Assembly (NCBI RefSeq): GCF_017377395.1
Contig: NZ_CP061800.1
Span: 2,108,001 to 2,172,000, forward strand
DNA from: Desulfonema magnum
GTDB taxonomy: Bacteria; Desulfobacterota; Desulfobacteria; Desulfobacterales; 4be13
Length of the DNA: 64,000 nt
Reading direction: 5' to 3'
Positions 17,772 through 27,286 of the stretch are shown piece by piece. The notes under the pieces were generated by a model. That model had not been told where the DNA came from and did not search any database. It saw only the letters and a list, made by a program, of their open reading frames with translations. Each line of letters starts with the position of its first letter. The first letter of the stretch is position 1. The position numbers and the translations under genes are program-made.

Positions 17772-18651
17772 GGTAGTGTTCTAAATTTGGAGCTAGTCAT
17801 TTTTTATTACTCATATTACTAGTCCGAATTCATATACATTGATGAACAGTCCGATGACGATATCATGCATCTTCTCCAATTTGGAGAAACAGATTGTTTT
17901 TCTCGCAAGACGTTTTATTCTCGTCCTCAGAGTCAGATGTTTCCTTTCTATTTTCTGAGTGTTTCTTTTACCTATCTCATGATTCGCAGGATTGAGATTT
18001 CGTTCATAAGCACCCCAATTGTCAGTATAAAACTTTACAATTCCGAAAGGTTCGAGGAGCCTTTTCAGTTCGAGGAAGACTTTGTCCTCATGCGTTCCGA
18101 AGGTATATGCGAGAACTTTTCCGGTTTTGTGATCAACGGCGTGCCAGAGCCACCTCTGATTCTCCTTTTTGCCCACGAAACTCCACATCTCATCCGCCTC
18201 AGCCTCCTCAACTTTCAATATGTCAACCTCAATATTTTCAGTATGTTCCAAAGTTTTAAGGAGTTCGGAATTCACCGAGTCGAGAAGAGTTTCCTTTTTT
18301 TTTAATTCGCTTATCACGGTGTCCGTGCTGATTTCCAGCACGCGGGCGATGTCCCGGATACCGCTGCCGCTGAGACTCATTTCAATAATTTTGTGCTTAA
18401 TATCTGATTTTCTTCCGTTATATGTATAGTCGAGAAGAAAAGATTTTGCCTCGCAATTCTCATTCTGACACAGGTAACGCTGCTTTCCGTCATCTGTTTT
18501 TCCTCTTTTTTTCACTTTCTCACCTCCGCAAAGCGGACAGCGGACAGGAATCAGTGCCATCGAAATATTCCTCCGAAAATAGTTTTTTACTCCTGAATGA
18601 CTACACTATAATAACACAGATTTCAGAAAAGTCCAGTTTTAGAACACCACC
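17772..18651. mobile_element. IS1-family insertion sequence (880 bp)
   Basis: Inverted ends GGTAGTGTTCTAAATTTGGA (left) and, reversed, GGTGGTGTTCTAAAACTGGA (right). The target duplication CAAAATTT is 8 bp, at 17764-17771 and 18652-18659. It contains one transposase gene on the minus strand. It is inserted seven to eight codons into the second cpaB-like gene. Confidence 0.93.
17811..18560 (-). CDS. IS1-family transposase (single-ORF type)
   Basis: A 249-residue transposase. The N-terminal zinc-finger part has RCPLCGGEKVKKRG and CQNENCEAKSF, followed by a helix-turn-helix region (GIRDIARVLEISTDTVIS). The catalytic domain resembles InsB: DEMWSFVGKKENQRWLWHAVD, YTDNWGAYE, and KRNTQKIERKHLTLRTR with the final acidic residue. 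In classical IS1 these two parts are joined by frameshifting; here they are one continuous frame, as in many IS1 relatives. It appears intact and may be active. Confidence 0.92.
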   Translation of the reverse strand: MALIPVRCPLCGGEKVKKRGKTDDGKQRYLCQNENCEAKSFLLDYTYNGRKSDIKHKIIEMSLSGSGIRDIARVLEISTDTVISELKKKETLLDSVNSELLKTLEHTENIEVDILKVEEAEADEMWSFVGKKENQRWLWHAVDHKTGKVLAYTFGTHEDKVFLELKRLLEPFGIVKFYTDNWGAYERNLNPANHEIGKRNTQKIERKHLTLRTRIKRLARKTICFSKLEKMHDIVIGLFINVYEFGLVI

Positions 18652-18693
18652 CAAAATTTCATCATATGGGGGGGATTTGTTTTTCTCGGACTG

Positions 18694-19731
18694 ATGGTGT
18701 CTGATGTGGTTCCTGTCTGTTCAGATATCTCTGCCCCCGAAAGTATGACAACGGCAATACCGGACGCCCCGGGTGACAAAGCATTATTACCAGTTTCTCA
18801 GTTCCATCGCACATGTTCCATTCCCGAGGGAATGAGGGCGGTGAACATAAGGGTTTATGAAATTTCAGGAATATCCCGGAAACTCAGAAAAGGAGATTTG
18901 ACAGACGTCATTGCTGTAAATTTTTTATCTGAAGGTGAGGGGAAAGTATCCAGAACGCTTTTACAGAAAGTTGAAATTTGGGACCGTGGAGATACAGAGG
19001 AAGAGGAAGATGAGGAAGAAGGTTTGTCAGAGGTCATTTCCCTGCTGGTGACTCCGGAACAGGCTGCTGTCATCGCCGCATGTTCGAAAACATCCCGGTT
19101 CAAAATCTTCGTAAGAAATCCCAAAGACATCAGGGAGACCAAGACAGCCCCGGCTGTGTTTACGCCTGAGTATGGTGCGGGCCTGTTCCGAAACCCTGAG
19201 GACGATATCTGTCAGAAGATTCCCATGAATATGCGTGCGGTCAGCGTTCCTGTGACCGATAAAGATGGAATTTGTTCGGTCCTCCGACGCGGAGACCGGG
19301 TGGATATTCTTTTCAATGTTGAGTCCTGTGTATTTAAAATGGCTTCCGGTGCCATAGATGATTACGAAACTGATGCGAAAGTTACTTTGGCAGGGAAACG
19401 GCACGGGGTCAAAACCGTTTTCCAAGACCTTGAGATTTTGGTTTCAGACAGAAATATCCTCCCGGGGCCTGATGCGGACATGCCTGTAAACTGGGTAACG
19501 GTTCTGGTAACCCCGAAAGAAGCTGAAGCACTGGGAGGAATTGTTCAGGGAGTGAGAGGTGCCGTGGTCAGCGGTATCATTATCAGCAGAAACAAAAATG
19601 ACAGGACCCGGAAAACAGACGGTTTCAAACAGTTAATTCCCGATAAGTCCATGATAAAGAAAAGACAAAATATCCATAAGACGCTTATCTTAAATGGTGT
19701 CAAAAAAGTCAAAGTGGAAAAATTTTATTGA
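18694..19731 (+). pseudogene. Second CpaB/RcpC-like protein, signal sequence cut off by IS1
   Basis: The remaining frame (345 codons from ATG 18694) has a SAF-like start SIPEGMRAVNIRVYEISG, an acidic insert, IPMNMRAVSVPVTD and GDRVDILFNVE, parallel to the first CpaB. It lacks any signal or anchor. Upstream of the IS, ATG 17746 opens MSMSRFQNF; removing the IS and one 8-bp duplication joins it in frame to IIWGGFVFLGLMVSD, restoring a hydrophobic leader and a 365-residue protein. As it stands the product could only be cytoplasmic. Two CpaB paralogues in tandem is itself unusual. Confidence 0.85.
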
Positions 19732-21227
19732 AAGATGAACGAATGCTTAATCGCTGTCAGTTGTTTATTGTTTTTATATTTCTAACCATCTGTGTTCCTA
19801 ATGTTTTACATGCCTCTGTATGTGATGATTTTGCAGAGCCCAGCTGCACAATAGAAATCGAACCTCGCAAATCTTTTGTGAAAAAGACCGAGGAACGTGT
19901 GACCAGCATTTCCATCGGAGATGCCGCGCTTGCTGATGTGGAAATGATCACCCCCACGCAGATTCTTATTGTTGCAAAAAAAGAGATGGGGACCACCAAC
20001 CTCATTATCTGGTACGGAGATGACCGGGCAGAAGTGTGTGAGGTCAATGTCCGCGTTGTCAGGAACCTTGTCAAAGAGATTCAGAAACAGCTTGAAGAGA
20101 TCGTTCCCCGGGCAAGGGTCAAAGTGCGGAAAGGGAAGGCAGGAATTATTCTGGACGGCGAAGTTGAAAGCCAGGAGATGCTGGACCGGGTGCTGAAACT
20201 TAGCGGCACTTTTGGTGTGCCGTCACTGAATCTGATTACGCTGAGAGGTTCCCAACAGGTTCAGCTTGAAGTCCAGATCGCGGAAGTCTCCCGTTCCGCT
20301 GAAAAGCAGATGGGGCTGGGAGCCCTTGTCAACGGCCTTAAACTTAATGATCACTGGAACATCGGTATCATGCCCAACGGAACAGTCGCGGGACAGTCCT
20401 GGGGATTTTCAGAAGACTGGGAAACCGGGACAGCCCGGGAAACTGTTAATACTACAGTTGGGAAAATAACGGACAAAGCCCTCGAATCCGCCATCCAAAT
20501 GAGTTCACCTTATGCATCCGCGTTTCAGCTGGCCCTTCATGCGGTTGAGGATAATACGCTTGGCATACTGAGTATATTAAAAGGACAGGGACTTGCCCGG
20601 ATTCTCGCCAGTCCCACCCTTGTCACCATGAGCGGCCAGGAAGCCAGTTTTCTTGTGGGCGGAGAGTTTCCCATTCCCCTCTGGGGAGAGGGTCTGAGCA
20701 TCCATTTTAAAAAATTCGGTGTGATGCTCAGATTCACGCCCACAGTGGTGGGAAAAGAAACCATTACCCTCCAGGTCAATCCTGAAGTGAGCAGTCCGGA
20801 TTACTCACTCTCTATTTTTTCCGGAGGCGCTGCGGTTCCCGGGCTTAAAACCCGGCGGGGATCAACAACCCTGCAACTCAGAGACGGACAGACCTTTGTC
20901 ATGGCCGGACTTCTCAAAGAAGAGGAACGCACGGTAATTAACAAAATTCCTTTTCTGGGGGATATTCCCATATTGGGAAGCCTGTTCACCAGCAAAGAGT
21001 TTCAGAAAGATGAAAGCGAGCTGGTTATCACGGTAACTCCCCGGCTTGTCAGGGCATTGAATCCCAATGAGGTGCCGGCACTTCCCGGCGAGCAAACGAG
21101 CGGAGAAATCAGTGACGTGGATTTTTTTCTTCTCAACCGGCTGGAAAAGGAAAAACAGCTTGCAAAAAATAATAATTTGGAAAATATTTCTCCGGCATTT
21201 GTCGGAGGCATGGGATTTGCCAGATAA
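19728..21227 (+). CDS. cpaC: Pilus secretin CpaC/RcpA (type II/III secretion-like)
   Basis: About 495-499 residues. A signal peptide ends near VLHAS. The N-terminal domain IEIEPRKSFVKKTEERVTSISI is the pilus-type secretin N motif, followed by a BON-like segment (KVRKGKAGIILDGEVES). The secretin domain has VQLEVQIAEVSR, GQEASFLVGGEFPIP, LQLRDGQTFVMAGLL and the C-terminal IPFLGDIPILGSLF signature. It forms the outer-membrane channel for Flp pili. The start is either TTG 19728, overlapping the previous stop, or ATG 19743; the latter gives a cleaner signal peptide. It looks intact, but the ATPase and inner-membrane Tad genes do not follow. Confidence 0.93.
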   Translation: MKDERMLNRCQLFIVFIFLTICVPNVLHASVCDDFAEPSCTIEIEPRKSFVKKTEERVTSISIGDAALADVEMITPTQILIVAKKEMGTTNLIIWYGDDRAEVCEVNVRVVRNLVKEIQKQLEEIVPRARVKVRKGKAGIILDGEVESQEMLDRVLKLSGTFGVPSLNLITLRGSQQVQLEVQIAEVSRSAEKQMGLGALVNGLKLNDHWNIGIMPNGTVAGQSWGFSEDWETGTARETVNTTVGKITDKALESAIQMSSPYASAFQLALHAVEDNTLGILSILKGQGLARILASPTLVTMSGQEASFLVGGEFPIPLWGEGLSIHFKKFGVMLRFTPTVVGKETITLQVNPEVSSPDYSLSIFSGGAAVPGLKTRRGSTTLQLRDGQTFVMAGLLKEEERTVINKIPFLGDIPILGSLFTSKEFQKDESELVITVTPRLVRALNPNEVPALPGEQTSGEISDVDFFLLNRLEKEKQLAKNNNLENISPAFVGGMGFAR

Positions 21228-21239
21228 GCACCTGTTTAA

Positions 21240-21760
21240 ACTCGTAGCTCTCGTTCCCACGCTTCGCGTGGGAATGCAGTGCGGACGCTTCGCGTCACGA
21301 ATCCGAATACCGTGCAGGACGCGAAGCGTCCGAAAGGCATTCCCACGCAAAGCATGGGAACGAGGAAAAGACATTCCCACGCAAAGCATGGGAACGAGGA
21401 ATCTCGTAGCTCTCGTTCCCACGCAAAGCATGGGAACGAGGAAATACCGTGCAGGACGCGAAGCGTCTGCACTGCATTCCCACGCAAAGCATGGGAACGA
21501 GGAAATACCGTGCAGGACGCGAAGCGTCTGCACTGCATTCCCACGCAAAGCATGGGAACGAGGAAATACCGTGCAGACGCTTCGCGTCACGAATCCGAAT
21601 ACCATACAGGACGCGAAGCGTCCGAAAGGCATTCCCACGCAAAGCATGGGAACGAGGAAAAGACATTCCCACGCAAAGCATGGGAACGAGGAAATCCGAA
21701 TACCGTGCAGGACGCGAAGCGTCCGAAAGGCATTCCCACGCAAAGCGTGGGTGTTAAAAA
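21240..21760. repeat. Array of two alternating palindromic repeats
   Basis: About nine near-copies of CATTCCCACGCAAAGCATGG followed by GAACGAGG, alternating irregularly with GGACGCGAAGCGTCC units preceded by ACCGTGCA. Both units are palindromic. Long frames on both strands here are artefacts of the repetition. Related single copies occur near 28760-29020, 43432-43490 and 48089-48195. The region 21228-21935 holds no gene. Confidence 0.8.
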
Positions 21761-21935
21761 CCTCGCAGGTCTCACAGTCTCAGCTCCGTGCTGAAGTAAA
21801 TATTCGGTAAACCCCTGCCGCTCCCGCGAGATTGCCAAATCCCGCGGGACGGCGCTTCGGATTTATCAATCCGAACCGAGCCTGGGTGAACTCGACGGGT
21901 TTTTCCGAATACCTATGTGCTGAACGAGATAAGCT

Positions 21936-23048
21936 TTAGAAATTCAGCCAACTGGAGTCATTTGTTTCTTCCTTAAAAATTTCCGTGATCTCATCAGGTC
22001 CGCCGCTTCCCCAGCCAAAGTCCTGATCAACAAAAAGGCGGTTTCCAGTAGCGGTCGGATAATTTCCTCCGTCCGAAAGACTGCCGTCTCCGTCAAAGGC
22101 CATTGCTTTCTGCCACTGCCATCCGGAGTAATTCGTATCTGTGGATGCGATGTCCGTGGTGCTTGATGAATTAATCCGAACGATTTTTCCACAACCCTGA
22201 GAATCAAAGAATCCGTTAAAAGAGCCATAAACATTGCCATCAGCATCCGCTTCGAAATCATTGGGCCCGAGATCAGTACCACTCCAGTCCGGCGGATCAA
22301 TAGTCGCCAAAACATCGCTGTTGTCGAATACATAGATGTTGTAGGTGCTGCCAGACAGACCGGTAACGAGGTCTCCGTCACCATTAAAAGCAAATCCGTT
22401 GGAGTATCCGCCAATTTCCGCGACCTTTTTCTAGGAACTGCCGTTTCTGATGAAAATCGCATGGGGATCACTCCAGGCATCGCTTGCTTTTCCGGCGAAG
22501 AATGGCGTCCATACATTCGCGGATGTCTCCAGCCATTCCACTTCCCATGCGGCCGGCTGATCATATTTATAGGTCACGTTGCTGAGAATGTTGTTCGGAC
22601 TGTCTCCGCCATTTTTAGAAAAGTCGGCATCTACGGTATACCATGCCCCGTCACCTGAGTTGTCCGTATAAGAACACCATATCTCATTTTCGTCCGGATG
22701 CACTTTGACAGCCTGAGAATAAAGCGTGGAAGTACTTTCTTTTACCTGAATTGCTTCCACTTCGTTTCCTTCATAGTCAAAAATTCTGACATATATATGA
22801 TACTTGCTGTCTGAGTATCCGTCCTCGCATTTGATAAAGCACGGAGTGTCATTCGTACCCACATAAGCCGTATCCAGTCCTCCGGAGTACTTCTTGCCAG
22901 TTACGCTGTCCATGAGGTAATCCTCGGCATCATAACCTGTTACCGTGTTGAGACGATCCGAGTTATCCGTACCCCACGCAGGCGTTACCAGAAAACAAAA
23001 ACATGCAATGATCGCAACACAATGAAATCTGTTTTTCCAATTTTTCAT
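21936..23048 (-). pseudogene. Secreted protein with an in-frame amber codon
   Basis: Residues 1-26 form a signal peptide (KNRFHCVAIIACFCFLVTPAWG). The frame runs 205 codons to a TAG at 22431-22433, then stays open for 164 more codons to a TAA. Both halves read as one extracellular beta-rich protein with repeated aromatic/Asp/Gly motifs (YNIYVFDNSD, DFEADADGNVYGSF). I do not recognise a family; propeller-like repeats are possible. The most likely cause is a recent nonsense mutation or base error. Suppression or an amber-encoded residue cannot be excluded. Confidence 0.65.
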
Positions 23049-23912
23049 AATACCAACTCTCCTTTTTAATGTTGCCCAATTTTTTGGGAATCTTGATGTT
23101 TAAAATTTACTGATCTTTGCCAGCCGGCTCCTTTTATGCCAAAAAGCAAAAAAATCATTGTGAAGTTTCCAAAGCCTCGAACTTCGGGTGTAATCAGAAG
23201 TGCCATGCGAAGCTCGTTTACAAAGATAACTACCTGAAATTAAATGCTTTAATTATCTGATATTTAAAAATCTGACATTTTTAATTACACCCTCTGAATT
23301 TGCCCGTCATAATTTACTCGGACACCTATGATGCGTTAATATTTTATACCTGCCCCATATATCCCCCCCCTTTCTTTAACTCAAGAATCAAGTATTTTGA
23401 TCTGATCCGGCCAGGCAGTCTGTCATTCCCGCTTTCGCAGGAATGAGGAAAAAAACTTGATTATCGAGTTTAAATGACCCTCAAAAAATTTCCGACACGG
23501 ATATTTTTATTTCAGCCATTTCATCATTCTGTTGTCTGAACTTGGAATTTACCGCGAATGGATCCTGTCAATGCCTTAATCCTTGAACCAGGGTCCAGAC
23601 AGACATACACAGATGCAATATCAATGCCAAAAATAGGGGGAGAGGCATTTTTAAGGAGGAGTATAAAAAAAATATATAAATTAAAAAGGTTATCTGAAAA
23701 TAAAAATAGAAATAAACTCCTGACCTGTCTTTTTCAAATCAGAAAAATTCCCAGTTGATAGGAAATTATCTTTTTTGATAAGACATGTTAAAATTTATCA
23801 ATACATTTTATTATATAATACAGTTTATTAGACTTTTCCTATGACGCTGGACAAATTTTTATCTCATCGGACTGACTGTTTCTCAAAAAAATCGGATTTT
23901 CGGGGCAGGCAG
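23049..23912. other. Gene-free gap with repeat fragments
   Basis: Positions 23186-23292 are bounded by GGGTGTAAT and ATTACACCC, a decayed relative of the element at 34673-34946. Near 23425-23470 lies one arm of the TCATTCCCGCTTTCGCAGGA repeat, also seen near 48.9-49 kb. A 66-codon frame at 23558 has no ribosome site or family resemblance. Nothing else is recognisable. Confidence 0.5.
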
Positions 23913-24761
23913 TTATCCCTGGGAAAGTTTTCTTAAAATATAGACAGCTTCCTCGATTCCGATCTTCCCGTCAGAATTTACATCAGCGTCAGGATTCACC
24001 TCCGCACCCGAGGCATCTCCTGTGATCACTTTTAATGCCAGTATGAGGTCTTTCAGATCAATGATGACCTGGCTGTCGCGGGCATCAACATCGCCGATGA
24101 TGAAATTTGTGTCGGCAGACACCTCGGAGATATTTCCGACCACGTCTCTGAATCGGACATATACGGTTTTATTACCTGCCCCTTTGCCCAGCATCCATTC
24201 TTTGGAATTTGTCATAGCTTCCCATTCGCCATCTGCTCCGCCGTAATTATTACTGATATATATCTCGGACGCGCCCTCTGCTTCCAGAGACAGGGTGACA
24301 AGCCGCTTTGAAATGCTTTCCGGCATTAAAACGCTTATCCCGGAAGGCGGAACCACATCAATGCGGTAAGGACCGGCACTTGCTGTCAGACCGATTTCCC
24401 CCTCCTCATCCACGGCAGCAATATGAAAATAATAGGCCACATCATCCGGCTCTGATTCAGCGTAATCATCACTGATGCCAATTTCTATTTTGACAGGAAC
24501 AATACCGAGCGTATTCAGATCATCAAATGTATATTCCGCTTCTGTGTTAAACAGGGCATAGTAGCTGATATCAGCAGGGCTTCCCAAAGGCGGATCCCAA
24601 AGTGTCTTTATTTCGGAAATGCCGGAAGGTTGGTCAATATCATGTGTTACGGACGCCAGATTCCGGACAGTTCCGAGCTGCTGACCTGTTGCGGAGTTGG
24701 TATAACAAACGAAGAGTAATATAAAAAAAATAATATTTAATCTGTGTTTTCTGTGTTTCAT
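23913..24761 (-). CDS. Secreted protein with a C-terminal dockerin-like domain
   Basis: 282 residues with a signal peptide (IIFFILLFVCYTNSATG). The middle resembles fibronectin-type or surface beta-sandwich domains (YYFHIAAVDEEGE, VYVRFRDVVGNIS). The last 65 residues carry two dockerin-type calcium-binding segments: GDVDARDSQVIIDLKDLILA and NPDADVNSDGKIGIEEAVYI, with Asp/Asn at EF-loop positions and a following Leu-rich helix. Such proteins may dock to cohesin-like partners on the cell surface, but no cohesin is in the window. Confidence 0.8.
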   Translation of the reverse strand: MKHRKHRLNIIFFILLFVCYTNSATGQQLGTVRNLASVTHDIDQPSGISEIKTLWDPPLGSPADISYYALFNTEAEYTFDDLNTLGIVPVKIEIGISDDYAESEPDDVAYYFHIAAVDEEGEIGLTASAGPYRIDVVPPSGISVLMPESISKRLVTLSLEAEGASEIYISNNYGGADGEWEAMTNSKEWMLGKGAGNKTVYVRFRDVVGNISEVSADTNFIIGDVDARDSQVIIDLKDLILALKVITGDASGAEVNPDADVNSDGKIGIEEAVYILRKLSQG

Positions 24762-24901
24762 TTTTCATCCTGAAAAAGAAACCGGGCCTTTCAGACCCGG
24801 TTTCCTGATTCTCATCAGATGGAAATCTCCCTTTGACTTCGGCGTGAGTTCACTCGGGGGATGCCGGGGGATTTTTTCAGTTGCTCCCCTGCGCCCTCTC
24901 G

Positions 24902-25196
24902 CAATACTGTTGACTTAAGGCTGAACAGGTTTTCCAGTACTCTTTCCGGAGTGCGAAAAATGCTTTTTCGCAATTGCAAAAATAAAATTTTTGCACTGAG
25001 GCTGAACAGGTTTTCCAGTACTCTTTCCGGAGTGCGAAAAATGCTTTTTCGCAATTGCAAAAATAAAATTTTTGCACTGAGGCTGAACAGGTTTTCCAGT
25101 ACTCTTTCCGGAGTGCGAAAAATGCTTTTTCGCAATTGCAAAAATAAAATTTTTGCACTCCGGATCCGTCCGGAACTTCTTAGGTCAGCTGCATTG
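24902..25196. mobile_element. Miniature element family B, copy B2 with internal triplication
   Basis: Left end CAATACTGTTGACTTAA as in B1; the right end is degenerate (TAGGTCAGCTGCATTG). An internal 81-bp unit beginning GGCTGAACAGGTTTTCC occurs three times, at 24919, 25000 and 25081. Because 81 is divisible by three, false frames run through on both strands. No clear target duplication. Confidence 0.75.
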
Positions 25197-25234
25197 GTGG
25201 GTCCCTCAGGGGGATTTCCATCTGTTGATCCGAT

Positions 25235-25436
25235 TTATTCATCCCATTCTTTGTCAAACAAGAATATTACAGGTGTGCCTGCCTCAATGCCTTGTGCATC
25301 CTTACGCTGACTCACGCCGATGCCTTTTTGCCCGCGGGCCCATAGCTGAGGCATATCTTTGCCAATCACTTTGAACTTCAGCTGATAGCGCTCATTCGGA
25401 CTCAGACTGGTAATTTTGAACGCTCCGCTGTTATCC
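25235..25436 (-). pseudogene. C-terminal fragment of a surface protein, cut by the IS4-family element
   Basis: An open minus-strand frame running out of the IS left end encodes WDNSGAFKITSLSPNERYQL, then KFKVIGKD, ending VIFLFDKEWDE and a stop. GAFKITSLSPNERYQL resembles a carboxypeptidase-regulatory-like beta-sandwich domain. The upstream part of the gene is not found on the other side of the IS. Confidence 0.6.
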
Positions 25437-27141
25437 CATAGGTGTAAAGTTAAGGAACTGCTGAATTGTAAAAATATCCTTTTATAACATATGGTTGTTG
25501 TTTAAATAAAATGCAAGAAATGCCGTGTCGCAAATTACTTTTTCATTGCATCTCTCAGCACATGCTGATATTCCGGACTGTGTGAAAAAAACAAAATATC
25601 CGACAATCTCATAAGATCATATTTGGGAGGACTGTGCAATGATAAATAAACAGATTAAAATTGATGTCAGAACAGTTAAAAAGTTTTTCAAAAAAGGAAA
25701 GATCAGAAAAATAGCTGAAAAAACCGGTTTCATAAAGAGAAAACGGAAATTGGACGCATTCGAATTTTTCATATCGCTGACTTTCGGTTCGCTGACAACG
25801 ACCACAATAACTCTGGGTGCCATAGCGGAAAATCTGTCCGAATGTATTTCAAGGGCGGGAATAAATGACCGTTTTAATCAGTATGCCATTGATTTTCTGA
25901 CAGAAGTTTTTTCATTTTTTTTCAGAACGGCGACTGAAAACGGACATAATATCAATATTGACGTATTAAATCAGTTCGGCAGAGTGAATATTATTGACAG
26001 TTCGTCATGGGAGCTGCCCCCGGGCCTGAAATCCGCATTTCCGGGATATAACATTGCGGGTTGCAAAGTTCAGTTAATGTATGATTACAAAACCGGAGTG
26101 ATTCAGCTGTTTGATATAAAAAAACAAACGTGTAACGATCAGAGTTATTCGAAGACACTGGGCGATCAGATCAGCGCGGATGATCTGCTTATTTTCGATC
26201 TGGGATATTCAATTGCGGACATGCTGAAAATAACTGATGACAAAGAAGCCTTTTTCATATCCCGTTTTAATTATTCCGGAATCGGTCTGTATATAAAGAA
26301 AGGGGAAGAATATGAGAGAATCGGAATCTCGGAGATATTGAAAAAGCTGAACGGCAATGAGACAATATTTGAATTCGAATGTTATACGGGAAACAAAGAG
26401 AAAAAGATAAAGATACGCTTTTTCGCAGTCAGAGTTCCGGAAGAAGTTGCAAACAAAAAACGGAGAAAAATGTGTCAGAATGCCAAAAAGAAAGGAAGAA
26501 CCCCCAAGAAAGAATCACTGCGACTGTGTGAGTGGAACTTTATGATGACAAATATTCCTGCTGAGAAAACGGAGGATGTGAGAACCATCCTTGCATTTTA
26601 TCCGATCAGATGGTCTGTGGAATTATTTTTCAAACAGTTTAAATCGGTATTGAACATTCATAAAACAGAAGTAAGAAACAATGAGGACAGGCTCAGGTGC
26701 GAAGTATTGGGAAAAGCGATAGTTGTGATGTTCATATCCTACTGTTATTCGAATGCCAGATCAGAGGCATGGCGGATACTCGGCGAAGAGGTAAGTATTG
26801 ACAAGACAGTGAAATATTTCAGAAGAAACATAGCCGGTCTGACAGTGCTGCTTTCGGATTCTGCTGACAAAGCGGCAAAACATGTCAGGAAAATGATAGC
26901 AAAAATAACTGACACATGCCGGAAAGAGAGGCAGAAAAGCAGAAAAAACTCCCTTGATGTACTTATCGACGGAGCAGTTCTTGAAAACTATAAATATGTA
27001 AAGGTAAACCTCTCGGAACTCGGGCAGCCGGGTAAAGGCATGCCTCTGTCTTTCCGTCTTTTCAATCTGATAAATGTGAATTTATTTTTTGAAATCATAC
27101 CGTTAGCAGGTTAGTTAAGTATCCTTAACTTTACACCTATG
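25437..27141. mobile_element. IS4-family insertion sequence (about 1.7 kb)
   Basis: Ends CATAGGTGTAAAGTTAAGGA at 25437 and its inverse at 27141 match perfectly over 20 bp. It carries one transposase on the plus strand. I find no target duplication (CGCTGTTATCC against GGGATCAATCC), so adjacent DNA has been rearranged. The ends match the pattern of the miniature elements in this window, especially A4. Confidence 0.9.
25639..27114 (+). CDS. IS4-family transposase (DDE)
   Basis: A 491-residue transposase. The first catalytic Asp is in NIIDSSSWELP, the second in LLIFDLGYS, and the third acidic residue lies in YPIRWSVELFFKQFK, which fits the Y-(2)-R-(3)-E-(6)-K signature of the IS4 family. Length and the 10-12 bp duplication size known for the IS231 branch make it a plausible mobiliser of the miniature elements. 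The start at 25639 follows GGGAGG. It looks intact. Confidence 0.93.
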   Translation: MINKQIKIDVRTVKKFFKKGKIRKIAEKTGFIKRKRKLDAFEFFISLTFGSLTTTTITLGAIAENLSECISRAGINDRFNQYAIDFLTEVFSFFFRTATENGHNINIDVLNQFGRVNIIDSSSWELPPGLKSAFPGYNIAGCKVQLMYDYKTGVIQLFDIKKQTCNDQSYSKTLGDQISADDLLIFDLGYSIADMLKITDDKEAFFISRFNYSGIGLYIKKGEEYERIGISEILKKLNGNETIFEFECYTGNKEKKIKIRFFAVRVPEEVANKKRRKMCQNAKKKGRTPKKESLRLCEWNFMMTNIPAEKTEDVRTILAFYPIRWSVELFFKQFKSVLNIHKTEVRNNEDRLRCEVLGKAIVVMFISYCYSNARSEAWRILGEEVSIDKTVKYFRRNIAGLTVLLSDSADKAAKHVRKMIAKITDTCRKERQKSRKNSLDVLIDGAVLENYKYVKVNLSELGQPGKGMPLSFRLFNLINVNLFFEIIPLAG

Positions 27142-27286
27142 GGGATCAATCCCCCGTCTGATAGCCAAAGCAGCCTGAAGGCAGCTATAAACAGCCTGCT
27201 TCAGCAGGCTTGAGCTTTCAGCCCTGACATTTATGTCGGGGCGGTTGCTTCAAGTTTCAAATTACAAATTACAAGGGAGATAAATT

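Noticed and set aside
21267..21810. Long open frames on both strands within 21.2-21.8 kb
   Set aside because: They translate palindromic repeats into repeating peptides in several frames at once; no ribosome site or family.
21936..23048. Pyrrolysine insertion at the TAG
   Set aside because: No pylT or pylS is visible and other genes here (for example secA) end in TAG; kept only as a remote option.
23558..23758. 66-codon frame as a gene
   Set aside because: No ribosome site, AT-rich Lys-rich tail, no recognisable domain.
24861..25310. 149-codon frame and its reverse partner
   Set aside because: Produced by the 81-bp triplication in element B2, whose unit length is divisible by three.
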